The notes under the pieces are model-generated. The model ran no database searches. It had not been told where the DNA came from and saw only the letters and a program-made list of their open reading frames with translations. Shown here in pieces: positions 48,112 to 55,391 of a stretch of DNA of 55,391 bases (positions are counted from its first letter, which is position 1; each line of letters starts with the position of its first letter). The DNA lies in assembly GCA_932222125.1 (NCBI GenBank), contig CAKNZJ010000207.1:1-55391 (forward strand), written 5' to 3'. The DNA comes from an uncultured Clostridia bacterium. Lineage in GTDB: Bacteria > Bacillota > Clostridia > Oscillospirales > Oscillospiraceae. A program made the translations under genes and the position numbers.

Positions 48112-48864
48112 ATGGATATCACCATAAAGGCCCTCGTGCTGCGCGAGGTCAACTATAAGGAATCGGATAAAATACTCACTGTTTTTTCTCAGGAAGAGGG
48201 GAAACTGACCTTGTCCGCCAGAGGATGCAGGAAAAAGGGAAGCCATATGACGGCGGCCTGTCAGCTGCTGGTTTGGGGCGAGTTCACCCTGTATCAGTTT
48301 CAGGGTCGCTGGTGTGTGCGGGAGGCGTTCGCCCAGCGCATGTTTGATAGAGTGCGAACCCACCTGGACAAGCTGGCTCTAGCCAGCTATTTTATCGAAG
48401 TGGCCGACGCTCTGGCGGAGGAAGGCCAGCCGGAGCCGGGGTTGCTGTCATTGACGCTGAACTGCCTCCATGCCCTGGATAAACTGGAGCTGCCTATGGC
48501 CCAGGTGAAGGCCGCTTTCGAGTGGCGGGCCATCTCTCTGGCAGGGTATGAGCCCCAACTAGGTGAGTGCAGCCGCTGCGGCAAGCAGGAGCCAGAGCAG
48601 CCTCATCTCCACCTGGGGGAGGGAGTGCTCCACTGTGCCGGGTGCCGGGGAAAGCTGGCGGCAGGCGGGTCCATTCCGTTGACTCCGGCGGCGCTGGCCG
48701 CATTGAGGCATATCATATGGGGGGAGCGCCGGCGTATGCTTTCCTTCCAATTAGATGGGGAAGGGTTGAGGCGGTTGTCCAAAGCCGCTGAGGCCTATCT
48801 GACGGTCAAGCTGGAGCGGGACTTTCGCACCTTGGATTTCTACAAGGGTCTGGGACCGGATTGA
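48112..48864 (+). CDS. recO: DNA repair protein RecO
   Basis: Loads RecA with RecR/RecF at gaps. 250 residues: OB-fold N-domain MDITIKALVLREVNYKESDK, helical core, and a zinc ribbon CSRCGKQEPEQPH...CAGCRG. The ATG at 48112 fits the family start; an in-frame ATG at 48085 gives nine extra residues and the SD is poor for both. Last gene of the era group. Confidence 0.93.
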   Translation: MDITIKALVLREVNYKESDKILTVFSQEEGKLTLSARGCRKKGSHMTAACQLLVWGEFTLYQFQGRWCVREAFAQRMFDRVRTHLDKLALASYFIEVADALAEEGQPEPGLLSLTLNCLHALDKLELPMAQVKAAFEWRAISLAGYEPQLGECSRCGKQEPEQPHLHLGEGVLHCAGCRGKLAAGGSIPLTPAALAALRHIIWGERRRMLSFQLDGEGLRRLSKAAEAYLTVKLERDFRTLDFYKGLGPD

Positions 48865-48890
48865 GCTGCCATCAAGAGGAGAACTGAACT

Positions 48891-51275
48891 ATGACGGAAC
48901 TGTTTGAAAAATCCATACACACGCTGGAGCTTCCAAAGGTGCTGGCTATGCTGGCGGAGGAGGCGGTTACCGAGGAGGGGAAGGAGCAGTGTCTAGCCTT
49001 ACGGCCCGCCGCAATCCCAAGGGATGTGGCCCGTCTCCAAAAGCAGACAAGCGCCGCCTTTGACCTGCTGGTGCGGCAGGGGAGCCCTTCTGTGTCTGGA
49101 ATCAGGCCGGTGGCGGCCGCCCTGCGGCGGGCGGATCGGGGAGGGGCTCTGAACACCAGGGAGCTGCTGGATATTGCTCAGGTACTGCGTTGCGCCCGGG
49201 CTGTCCGGGAGTATGGTCTGGGCAGCCCGGGAGAAAGATCGGTATTGGAGAGCTATTTTGAAGCGCTGAGCGCGAACCGTTTTCTGGAGGATAAGATTAC
49301 CGGCTCCATTCTCAGCGAAGAGGAGATTGCCGACGCGGCCTCTCCAGAGCTGGCGGATATCCGGCGCCATATTCGGGCGGCAGCGGGCAAGGTGCGGGAC
49401 GTGCTCAATAAACTGATATCCTCCAGTCAGTCCAAGTACCTTCAGGATTCCATTATCACCATGCGCGGCGGACGGTACGTGGTGCCTGTCAAAAGTGAGC
49501 ACAAAAACGATGTTCCCGGTTTGGTCCATGACGTGTCCGGTTCTGGGGGCACATTTTTCATCGAACCGGTGGGGGTGGTCAACGCCAATAATGAGTTGAG
49601 GGAACTTCAGGCTAAGGAGCAGAAGGAGATCGAGCGCATCTTGGCGGAGCTGTCCGCCGATTGCGCCGAATTTCAGGAGGATATTCAGGAAAACTACCGC
49701 ACTTTGGTGGCCCTGGACTGCATCTTTGCCAGAGCCAAGCTGTCCGCGGCCATGGAGGGGTTGGAGCCGGTGCTGGGGGATCACATCGAATTGAAGCGGG
49801 TCAGGCACCCTCTGCTGGATCCAAAGACGGCTGTGCGCAACGACCTGGTTCTGGGACAGCGCTTTGATACGCTGGTGATCACCGGACCAAACACCGGGGG
49901 CAAGACGGTCACCTTGAAAACCCTTGGTTTACTCACCCTCATGGCCCAATGCGGGCTGCACATACCTGCCGCTGATGGCTCTATGGTGAGGGTGTGCTCC
50001 ACGGTGCTGGCGGATATCGGTGATGAGCAGTCCATTGACCAGTCTCTGTCCACCTTCTCCTCCCATATGAGAAACATTGTAGCCATTCTGGAGCAGACCG
50101 ACCAGGGAGCACTGGTGCTGTTTGACGAGTTGGGGGCGGGTACGGACCCAGTGGAGGGAGCCGCGCTGGCTGCAGCTATCATTGAATCTACCCGGGGGCT
50201 GGGCGGGATGGTGGCCGCCACTACGCACTATGCGGAGCTGAAGGTATATGCCATGACCACCCCTGGGGTGGAGAATGCCTCCTGTGAGTTCAATGTGGAC
50301 ACCTTAGCGCCCACTTACCGGGTGCTGATCGGCGTTCCGGGGAAGTCCAATGCCTTTGCAATCTCCCGCCGGCTGGGGCTGCCTGAATATATTATTGACA
50401 AGGCAGCCCAGCGCATTGATGGGGCCAATGTGCGATTTGAGGATGTGCTCAGCCAACTGGATGTCCAGCGCCAGTCCATGGAGCGGGAGCGGGATGAGGC
50501 TGCCCATATCCGTCGTGAACTGGAGCAGGCCCGTGTCCAGGCTGAGGAATATCGGGCCGAAATTCAAGAGGAACGCCGGAAGGCCGCAGAGAAGGCTCAG
50601 GCAGAGGCCCGGGCCATCTTAAAGGAGGCTCGTGACACAGCCGACCAGGTGTTCAAAGAACTCAATGAGATGCGCCGCCGTCAGGAGCGGGCTCAGATAT
50701 GGGTGGATGACAATGACCAGAGGGCGGATTTGCGCCGCCGGCTCAACCAGGCGGAGGATGCTGTGGGTACCGGACAGCAAGAGATGTCCCCTCCGCCGCC
50801 CACCCGGGATGCCCAGGCGGGGGATGTGGTAGAACTGTTGAAAATGGGCACTCAGGCGGAGGTGGTGTCGGTGAACAGAGACGGTACCCTTCAACTCCAA
50901 GCGGGCATTTTAAAGCTGAAGGCCAAGCAGGGGGAGGTCCGGGTGTTAGAGGAGGCCACTGCCAAGAAAAAGCAGAGCCAGAAGGATAGGGCGCGATCCA
51001 TCTCGGTTAGCCACGCATTTCGGGCTGGGCCGGCGAAGGCGGAGCTGGATTTGCGGGGAATGACGGCAGATGAGGCGCTGACCGAGGTGGATTTGTTTTT
51101 GGATAACGCTCTGGTGGGCAAACTGGAGACTGCCACCATTATCCACGGAAAGGGTACCGGGGCGCTGCGCCGGGCGGTGCGGGAGCATCTGAAGGCAAGC
51201 CGTTATGTGAAGCAATTTCGTCCCGGAGTCTATGGCGAGGGGGAGGACGGCGTGACGGTGGTGACGCTGAAATGA
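48891..51275 (+). CDS. mutS2: endonuclease MutS2
   Basis: MutS paralogue lacking mismatch recognition, involved in suppressing recombination and in collided-ribosome rescue in B. subtilis. 794 residues: core domain, Walker A GPNTGGKTVTLKTLGL (about 331), LFDELGAGTDPVEGAALAAA (Walker B), coiled coil about 520-620 rich in Glu and Arg, C-terminal Smr domain (about 710-794) with LDLRGMTADEAL and TIIHGKGTGALR. Confidence 0.96.
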   Translation: MTELFEKSIHTLELPKVLAMLAEEAVTEEGKEQCLALRPAAIPRDVARLQKQTSAAFDLLVRQGSPSVSGIRPVAAALRRADRGGALNTRELLDIAQVLRCARAVREYGLGSPGERSVLESYFEALSANRFLEDKITGSILSEEEIADAASPELADIRRHIRAAAGKVRDVLNKLISSSQSKYLQDSIITMRGGRYVVPVKSEHKNDVPGLVHDVSGSGGTFFIEPVGVVNANNELRELQAKEQKEIERILAELSADCAEFQEDIQENYRTLVALDCIFARAKLSAAMEGLEPVLGDHIELKRVRHPLLDPKTAVRNDLVLGQRFDTLVITGPNTGGKTVTLKTLGLLTLMAQCGLHIPAADGSMVRVCSTVLADIGDEQSIDQSLSTFSSHMRNIVAILEQTDQGALVLFDELGAGTDPVEGAALAAAIIESTRGLGGMVAATTHYAELKVYAMTTPGVENASCEFNVDTLAPTYRVLIGVPGKSNAFAISRRLGLPEYIIDKAAQRIDGANVRFEDVLSQLDVQRQSMERERDEAAHIRRELEQARVQAEEYRAEIQEERRKAAEKAQAEARAILKEARDTADQVFKELNEMRRRQERAQIWVDDNDQRADLRRRLNQAEDAVGTGQQEMSPPPPTRDAQAGDVVELLKMGTQAEVVSVNRDGTLQLQAGILKLKAKQGEVRVLEEATAKKKQSQKDRARSISVSHAFRAGPAKAELDLRGMTADEALTEVDLFLDNALVGKLETATIIHGKGTGALRRAVREHLKASRYVKQFRPGVYGEGEDGVTVVTLK

Positions 51276-51340
51276 GCGGCGCATGGTGAATGGTGAGGGT
51301 ATTTTGCCAAAGGAGCAGCGAGAATTTGTGAAAATTGCTG

Positions 51341-51369
51341 TTGACGATACAGCGCAAATTTGATATTCT
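51341..51369 (+). promoter_or_regulatory. promoter of the HPr gene
   Basis: TTGACG (51341-51346), 17-base spacer, TATTCT (51364-51369). A hairpin CAGAGG/CCTCTG (51386-51406) lies in the leader. Confidence 0.68.
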
Positions 51370-51432
51370 TAATAGGAAAAATTCAGAGGAGAGCGCCGCC
51401 TCTGATTTGGGAGAGTATGGAGGGAATCGCTC

Positions 51433-51696
51433 ATGTTTATGAAAGAGATTACAGTCACCAATCAGGTGGGTTTGCACGCCCGGCCAGCCACCTTCTTCAT
51501 CCAAAAAGCCAATGAGTTCAAAAGCTCCATTTGGGTGGAAAAGGATGAGCGCCGCGTGAATGCCAAAAGCTTGCTGGGTGTCCTCTCCCTCGGTATCGTG
51601 AAGGGCACATGCGTCAATCTGATTGCCGATGGCCCCGACGAGGAGGCTGCCATCAACGCTTTGGTGGAGCTGATCAACTCCGCTTTCTCCGAGTGA
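51433..51696 (+). CDS. ptsH: phosphocarrier protein HPr
   Basis: Phosphotransferase system carrier and, in Firmicutes, corepressor of CcpA when phosphorylated on Ser46. 87 residues: VTNQVGLHARPATFFIQKAN has the active-site His, NAKSLLGVLSLGIVKG has the regulatory Ser. His is present, so it is HPr and not Crh. Stands alone with its own promoter and terminator; ptsI is not next to it. Confidence 0.93.
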   Translation: MFMKEITVTNQVGLHARPATFFIQKANEFKSSIWVEKDERRVNAKSLLGVLSLGIVKGTCVNLIADGPDEEAAINALVELINSAFSE

Positions 51697-51726
51697 TTGG
51701 ATTCCGTTTGACCCAAGGATGGCGAT

Positions 51727-51769
51727 AAAGAGCGGAACTTGGATCTGTATCCAAGTTCCGCTCTTTTTT
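51727..51769 (+). terminator. terminator after ptsH
   Basis: AAAGAGCGGAACTTGGAT (51727-51744), loop CTGT, perfect complement to 51766, T-run. Confidence 0.93.
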
Positions 51770-51798
51770 ATTCCAGCGGTTTGACAGGGAAAATCCGG

Positions 51799-51828
51799 TT
51801 GACGTGGAACCGGGAAGTTTGATATGCT
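51799..51828 (+). promoter_or_regulatory. promoter of uvrC-rsmD-coaD
   Basis: TTGACG (51799-51804), 18-base spacer, TATGCT (51823-51828), 30 bases before uvrC. Confidence 0.62.
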
Positions 51829-51857
51829 AAAAAGGATACCAGTGGGGAAAGGCGGGG

Positions 51858-53684
51858 ATGGAGTTGACCTTTGAGGAGCTGAGAGATAAGGCCCACGCTC
51901 TGCCCCTGAAGCCGGGCGTATACATTATGCAGAACGCCAAAAGTCAGGTCATCTACGTGGGTAAGGCCAAGGCGTTGAAAAACCGGGTGAGCCAATATTT
52001 TCAGGACCCTGCCCGGCACAATGAGAAGACAAGGGCCATGGTGGGCCAGATCGACCATTTTGATGTCATTGTGGTCCAGTCGGAATTTGAGGCGCTGGTG
52101 CTGGAGTGTTCTTTGATCAAGCGGCATATGCCCCGCTATAATATTCTTTTAAAGGACAGCAAGGGCTACCCGTATATCCGATTGCCGCTACAGGAGGAGT
52201 ATCCTCGTTTCTCGCTGGTTTCCAAGCCCGAGGACGATGGGGCGCGGTACTTTGGGCCTTACGGAGGGCGCAAGATCAGCCAGGATATGATTAACGCCCT
52301 GCGTACCGCTCTGCGCCTGCCCTCTTGCCGGCGGAAATTTCCAAAGGATATCGGCAAGGAGCGGCCCTGCCTCAACTTCCACATGGGCACCTGTGACGGT
52401 TACTGCAGGCCAGAGATGGAACAGAGTCAATATCAGCGGTCGATTGGCCAGGCGGTGCGCCTGCTGGAGGGGCGGTTGGACGTGGTTCTCCGGGAACTGA
52501 CTGCTGAGATGGAACAGGCGGCGGAGGCGCTGTCTTTTGAAAAGGCCGCTCAGATCCGGGATCGGATTCGGGATCTACAGGTGTTGTCCACCCGGCAAAA
52601 GGCGGTGGCGGGCGCTTTGGCGGATACCGATGTGGTGGGCTACTATCGCGGGGCTGCCAAAAGTTGCTTTGTGGTGCTGCACTATACTGGGGGTGAGCTG
52701 GCAGCTAAGGACTGGGAATTGCTGTCCGTCCCCATGGAGGAGGATCAGGGGGAGACGGTGACCGCACTTACCGCCCAATATTACGCCGGCCGGGGTCAAT
52801 TGCCAAGACAGATTCTGCTGCCAATAGAGGTGGAGGGCAGAGAAGAGTTAGCCCAGATGCTCACAGAAAGTGCGGGCCACAGGGTGGAGGTGCTGGTTCC
52901 CCAGCGGGGTGGCAAGGTTGAATTGGTGCATTTGGCCCAGGAGAACGCGGAGGAGGAGGTCCGCCGGGCCACCACTGCCGAGGAGCGCCGGTCCAAACTC
53001 ACAGAGGCCCTTGGAAATCTGCTGGGGCTGGAACAAGCGCCCCACCGTATTGAAGCGTTTGACATCTCTAACACAGGTAACGCAGACATCGTAGCGGCCA
53101 TGACCGTTCACGTTGACGGAAGACCGCTGAAAAGGGATTATCGCCACTTTAAATTGAAGGGGTTATCCCATGCCGACGACTATGCCTCTATGAGACAGGT
53201 GGTGGAGCGGCGGTTTCGCCGTTATTTGGATGAGGACGAGCGGTTTGCCAGTCTGCCCGACCTACTGTTGATGGACGGTGGAGCGGGCCAGGTGGCGATG
53301 GCGGAGGAAGCGATGGCGGAATTGGGCCTGCGAGTCCCGGTGTTTGGTATGGTGAAGGACAACCGGCACCGTACCCGGGCGCTGGTGGACTCCAGCGGAC
53401 GAGAACTGGGTCTCCAGCAAAACCAGGGGTTGTTCGCCATGGTGGGGCGTATCCAGGAGGAGACGCACCGGTGCGCCATTGAATTTCACCGTAAGCAGCA
53501 GCAGGGACATATGCGGGGGTCCGCTTTGGATGACATCCCCGGAATAGGTCCGGCAAAAAAGGCGGCTCTGCTGAAAACATTCAAAAGCATCAAGGCCATC
53601 CGTGCCGCCACGGAGGAGCAGCTGGCCCAGGTGGTGGGCCGGAAGGTGGCTTTGGCGGTGAAGGAAAAGCTAACGGGAGAATAG
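51858..53684 (+). CDS. uvrC: excinuclease ABC subunit C
   Basis: Makes both incisions in nucleotide excision repair with UvrB. 608 residues: GIY-YIG domain (KPGVYIMQNAKSQVIYVGKA then KALKNRV), Cys-rich region CNFHMGTCDGYCRP-like (CLNFHMGTCDGYCRPEM), UVR motif FEKAAQIRDRIRDL, RNase H-like C domain with EAFDISNTGNADIVAAM, and HhH pairs DIPGIGPAKKAALLKTF. Length is normal. Confidence 0.97.
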   Translation: MELTFEELRDKAHALPLKPGVYIMQNAKSQVIYVGKAKALKNRVSQYFQDPARHNEKTRAMVGQIDHFDVIVVQSEFEALVLECSLIKRHMPRYNILLKDSKGYPYIRLPLQEEYPRFSLVSKPEDDGARYFGPYGGRKISQDMINALRTALRLPSCRRKFPKDIGKERPCLNFHMGTCDGYCRPEMEQSQYQRSIGQAVRLLEGRLDVVLRELTAEMEQAAEALSFEKAAQIRDRIRDLQVLSTRQKAVAGALADTDVVGYYRGAAKSCFVVLHYTGGELAAKDWELLSVPMEEDQGETVTALTAQYYAGRGQLPRQILLPIEVEGREELAQMLTESAGHRVEVLVPQRGGKVELVHLAQENAEEEVRRATTAEERRSKLTEALGNLLGLEQAPHRIEAFDISNTGNADIVAAMTVHVDGRPLKRDYRHFKLKGLSHADDYASMRQVVERRFRRYLDEDERFASLPDLLLMDGGAGQVAMAEEAMAELGLRVPVFGMVKDNRHRTRALVDSSGRELGLQQNQGLFAMVGRIQEETHRCAIEFHRKQQQGHMRGSALDDIPGIGPAKKAALLKTFKSIKAIRAATEEQLAQVVGRKVALAVKEKLTGE

Positions 53685-53695
53685 GGGAAAACGCC

Positions 53696-54241
53696 ATGCG
53701 AGTGATTACAGGAATTGCCCGGGGTAGGAGATTGGAGGAACTGCCTGGGTTGGATACCAGGCCCACTGCCTCCAAGGTGAAGGAGGGGCTGTTTAGCGCC
53801 ATCCAGTTTGACGTGGAGGGCCGGCGGGTGCTGGATCTGTTTGCTGGTACCGGACAGTTAGGCCTGGAGGCGCTGTCCAGGGGCGGGGCATTTTGCGATT
53901 TTGTGGATAGTGCTCCGGCGGCGCTGAAGGTGGCTCAGCGCAACGCGCGAAGTTGCGCACTTGAGGGCAGAGCCGCTTTTTACCGTCAGGATTTTGCTGC
54001 TTTTCTGGATGGGGTGCGGGAGAAGTATGGGTTGATTTTTTTGGACCCTCCCTATCAATCTGGTCATTTGGAGCGGGCGTTGGAGCGTATTGCGGCAATT
54101 GACATTGTGACAGGAAATGGTATAATAGTGTGCGAAAGTTTGGTAGAGTATGTGCTGCCCAAACTCCCGGATCCGTATGAAAAGGGGCGGGAGTACCGTT
54201 ATGGTAAGATCAAAGTGACCTTATACCGCAGGAGGGCGTGA
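53696..54241 (+). CDS. rsmD: 16S rRNA (guanine966-N2)-methyltransferase RsmD
   Basis: 181 residues. MRVITGIARGRRLEELPGLD at the start, RPTASKVKEGLFSAIQFDVE, SAM motif VLDLFAGTGQLGLEALSRGG, catalytic LIFLDPPYQSGHL (DPPY). It follows uvrC by 11 bases and precedes coaD by 3, the standard rsmD-coaD pair. Confidence 0.95.
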   Translation: MRVITGIARGRRLEELPGLDTRPTASKVKEGLFSAIQFDVEGRRVLDLFAGTGQLGLEALSRGGAFCDFVDSAPAALKVAQRNARSCALEGRAAFYRQDFAAFLDGVREKYGLIFLDPPYQSGHLERALERIAAIDIVTGNGIIVCESLVEYVLPKLPDPYEKGREYRYGKIKVTLYRRRA

Positions 54242-54244
54242 GCC

Positions 54245-54757
54245 ATGAAGCGTGCGATTTATCCTGGGAGTTTTGACCCGGTGACCCTGGGACACTTGGA
54301 TATTATTAAGCGGGCCGCTGTGATATTTGATGAGTTGGTGGTGTGTGTGATGCTCAACTCCAGTAAGCAGGGGCTGTTTTCCCCGGAGGAGCGGGTGGAG
54401 TTGATCCAACTGGTGACTGCTGATTTGCCTAATGTAAGGGTGGATTGTTCTCGGGAACTGCTGGCCACCTATGCCCGAAAGAATCGGGCCAGGGTGGTGG
54501 TAAAGGGACTGAGGGCGGTGTCTGACTATGAATCAGAGATTCAGATGGCCATGGTCAATGCCAAGCTCAACGCCAAGTTGGATACTGTGTTTTTATATAC
54601 CCGGCCAAAATATGCCTATCTCAGCTCAACCATTGTAAAGGAGATGGCCCGTTACGGAGCAGACTTGTCTGACTTTGTACCTCGGCAGATTATTGGGATG
54701 GTGCGGGATAAATTAGCCGGCTCCACATTGGAGCCAAGAGAACGTGACATAGGATGA
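54245..54757 (+). CDS. coaD: phosphopantetheine adenylyltransferase
   Basis: Penultimate step of coenzyme A synthesis. 170 residues beginning MKRAIYPGSFDPVTLGHLDI, with TxGH nucleotidyl-transfer motif as TLGH, then SPEERVELIQ, KGLRAVSDYESEIQMAMVN and YLSSTIVKEMARYG. All active-site motifs kept. Confidence 0.97.
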   Translation: MKRAIYPGSFDPVTLGHLDIIKRAAVIFDELVVCVMLNSSKQGLFSPEERVELIQLVTADLPNVRVDCSRELLATYARKNRARVVVKGLRAVSDYESEIQMAMVNAKLNAKLDTVFLYTRPKYAYLSSTIVKEMARYGADLSDFVPRQIIGMVRDKLAGSTLEPRERDIG

Positions 54758-54786
54758 GCAAATATGATACAAAGGAGGACTGACAA

Positions 54787-55302
54787 GTGGCCACTGGAGT
54801 GGATGAACTGCTGGATATGCTGTTTGACATGATTGACGAGGCGAAAAATGCCCCTCTCAGCAGTGAGAAGTGTGTAATTGACCGTGACAAGGCGCTCGAT
54901 CTTATTGAGGATGTCAAGGCCCAATTCCCAGTGGAATTGGCTGAGGCCAGAAAGATATTGAACGCCCGAAGCGAGTATGTTGCGGCAGCCAAACGGGAGG
55001 CGGAAGAAATCCATAAGCGGGCGCAGCTGGAGGCCAGCCAGCTGGTCAGCGAGGCCAAGGTGATGAACCAGGCCCGCCAGAAGGCCAATGAGGTGGTGGC
55101 TCAGGCGGAACACAAGGCCAAGGAGTTGCGCCGTGCCGCCAACGAATACTGTGAGGATGTGATGCGCCGCACAGAGGAGGCATTAGCAGATGCCCATTCG
55201 GAGATGCGCCAAGCCCATACTCGTTTTCGCACCGCTATGGGGGCGGCGCCATCCACCTCTCAGGGCAACAGCCGGGTGTACGATGCAGAGGCTGACCAGT
55301 AG
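54787..55302 (+). CDS. coiled-coil protein (ATP synthase b-subunit-like)
   Basis: 171 residues from a GTG start, 8 bases after AGGAGG. Almost wholly helical: DELLDMLFDMIDEAKNAPLS, then a long Ala/Glu/Arg/Gln-rich coiled coil about 40-150 (KREAEEIHKRAQLEASQLVS, EAKVMNQARQKANEVVAQAE). No membrane segment. Such proteins, resembling the b subunit stalk or DivIVA-like coils, often follow coaD in Clostridia; the role is unknown. The palindromic terminator at 55321 follows. Confidence 0.75.
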   Translation: MATGVDELLDMLFDMIDEAKNAPLSSEKCVIDRDKALDLIEDVKAQFPVELAEARKILNARSEYVAAAKREAEEIHKRAQLEASQLVSEAKVMNQARQKANEVVAQAEHKAKELRRAANEYCEDVMRRTEEALADAHSEMRQAHTRFRTAMGAAPSTSQGNSRVYDAEADQ

Positions 55303-55320
55303 GTATCCATAAAATAAGCG

Positions 55321-55374
55321 AAAGCATAAAAAGATACCGTCACAACATGTTGTGACGGTATCTTTTTATGCTTT
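55321..55374. terminator. perfect 54-bp palindrome, terminator
   Basis: Arms of 27 bases (AAAGCATAAAAAGATACCGT + CACAACA) are exactly complementary, with no spacer. AT-rich outer ends supply T-runs on both strands. The bases after it, ACAACATCTTGTGGCG at 55376-55391, nearly repeat the centre (ACAACATGTTGTGACG). Confidence 0.85.
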
Positions 55375-55391
55375 TACAACATCTTGTGGCG

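Noticed and set aside
1..55391. CRISPR array, integrase or complete insertion sequence
   Set aside because: No regularly spaced direct repeats and no recombinase motifs were seen on either strand; the only direct repeats are the protein modules at 17620-19262 and the duplication at 44560-45260.

Overview
The window is a chromosomal segment of a Gram-positive, spore-forming member of the Clostridia, most like the Oscillospiraceae (Flavonifractor/Pseudoflavonifractor-type). The basis is gene content and order: rpmG-secE-nusG-rplK-rplA-rplJ-rplL, yqfC-yqfD-phoH-ybeY-era-yqzL-recO, dnaG-rpoD, HPr and SLH-domain surface proteins. The DNA looks moderately GC-rich, with SD-led genes and TTGACA/TATAAT promoters. 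No species can be named from this.

Layout. 1-5060 (mostly minus strand) is the ribosomal protein/NusG cluster, interrupted between rplA and rplJ by a small phage-like regulatory insert (1521-2466). 5108-8294: ruvX, ackA and tmcAL. 8386-13211: a rhomboid-like membrane protein with a C-terminal zinc ribbon, then a heterodimeric ABC exporter preceded by a promoter, a 27-codon leader ORF and an intrinsic terminator, which together look like an attenuator. 13212-20283: cell-surface region with a decayed SLH gene, a Cu/Zn superoxide dismutase on the other strand and an intact 1420-residue SLH protein. 20529-20604: tRNA-Arg(CCG). 20836-24468: lipoprotein plus two-component system. 24598-30275: yqhQ, prmC, recA, recX, rimO, pgsA. 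30509-36406: PiT transporter, dgt, yigZ, dnaG, rpoD.

36551-40290 is an AT-rich accessory islet with an XRE regulator, unknown small and secreted proteins, large palindromes and few recognisable functions. 40291-41730: pseudouridine synthase and msrA. 41904-48864: the sporulation/RNA-metabolism operon yqfC-yqfD-phoH-ybeY-era-yqzL-recO. It is invaded between phoH and ybeY by a tandemly duplicated module (small protein, operator, XRE regulator) and carries an acyltransferase gene between ybeY and era. 48891-55302: mutS2, HPr, uvrC, rsmD, coaD and a coiled-coil protein, closed by a perfect 54-bp palindrome.

The most interesting items are (a) the leader peptide/terminator in front of the ABC exporter, (b) the duplicated XRE module whose second copy is translationally coupled to ybeY, (c) the divergent XRE pair with two perfect palindromic operators inside the ribosomal protein cluster, one partner being interrupted by an amber codon, and (d) the palindrome-rich islet downstream of rpoD. 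No CRISPR array, integrase or complete insertion sequence was seen. All assignments come from reading the sequence; no database search was possible.
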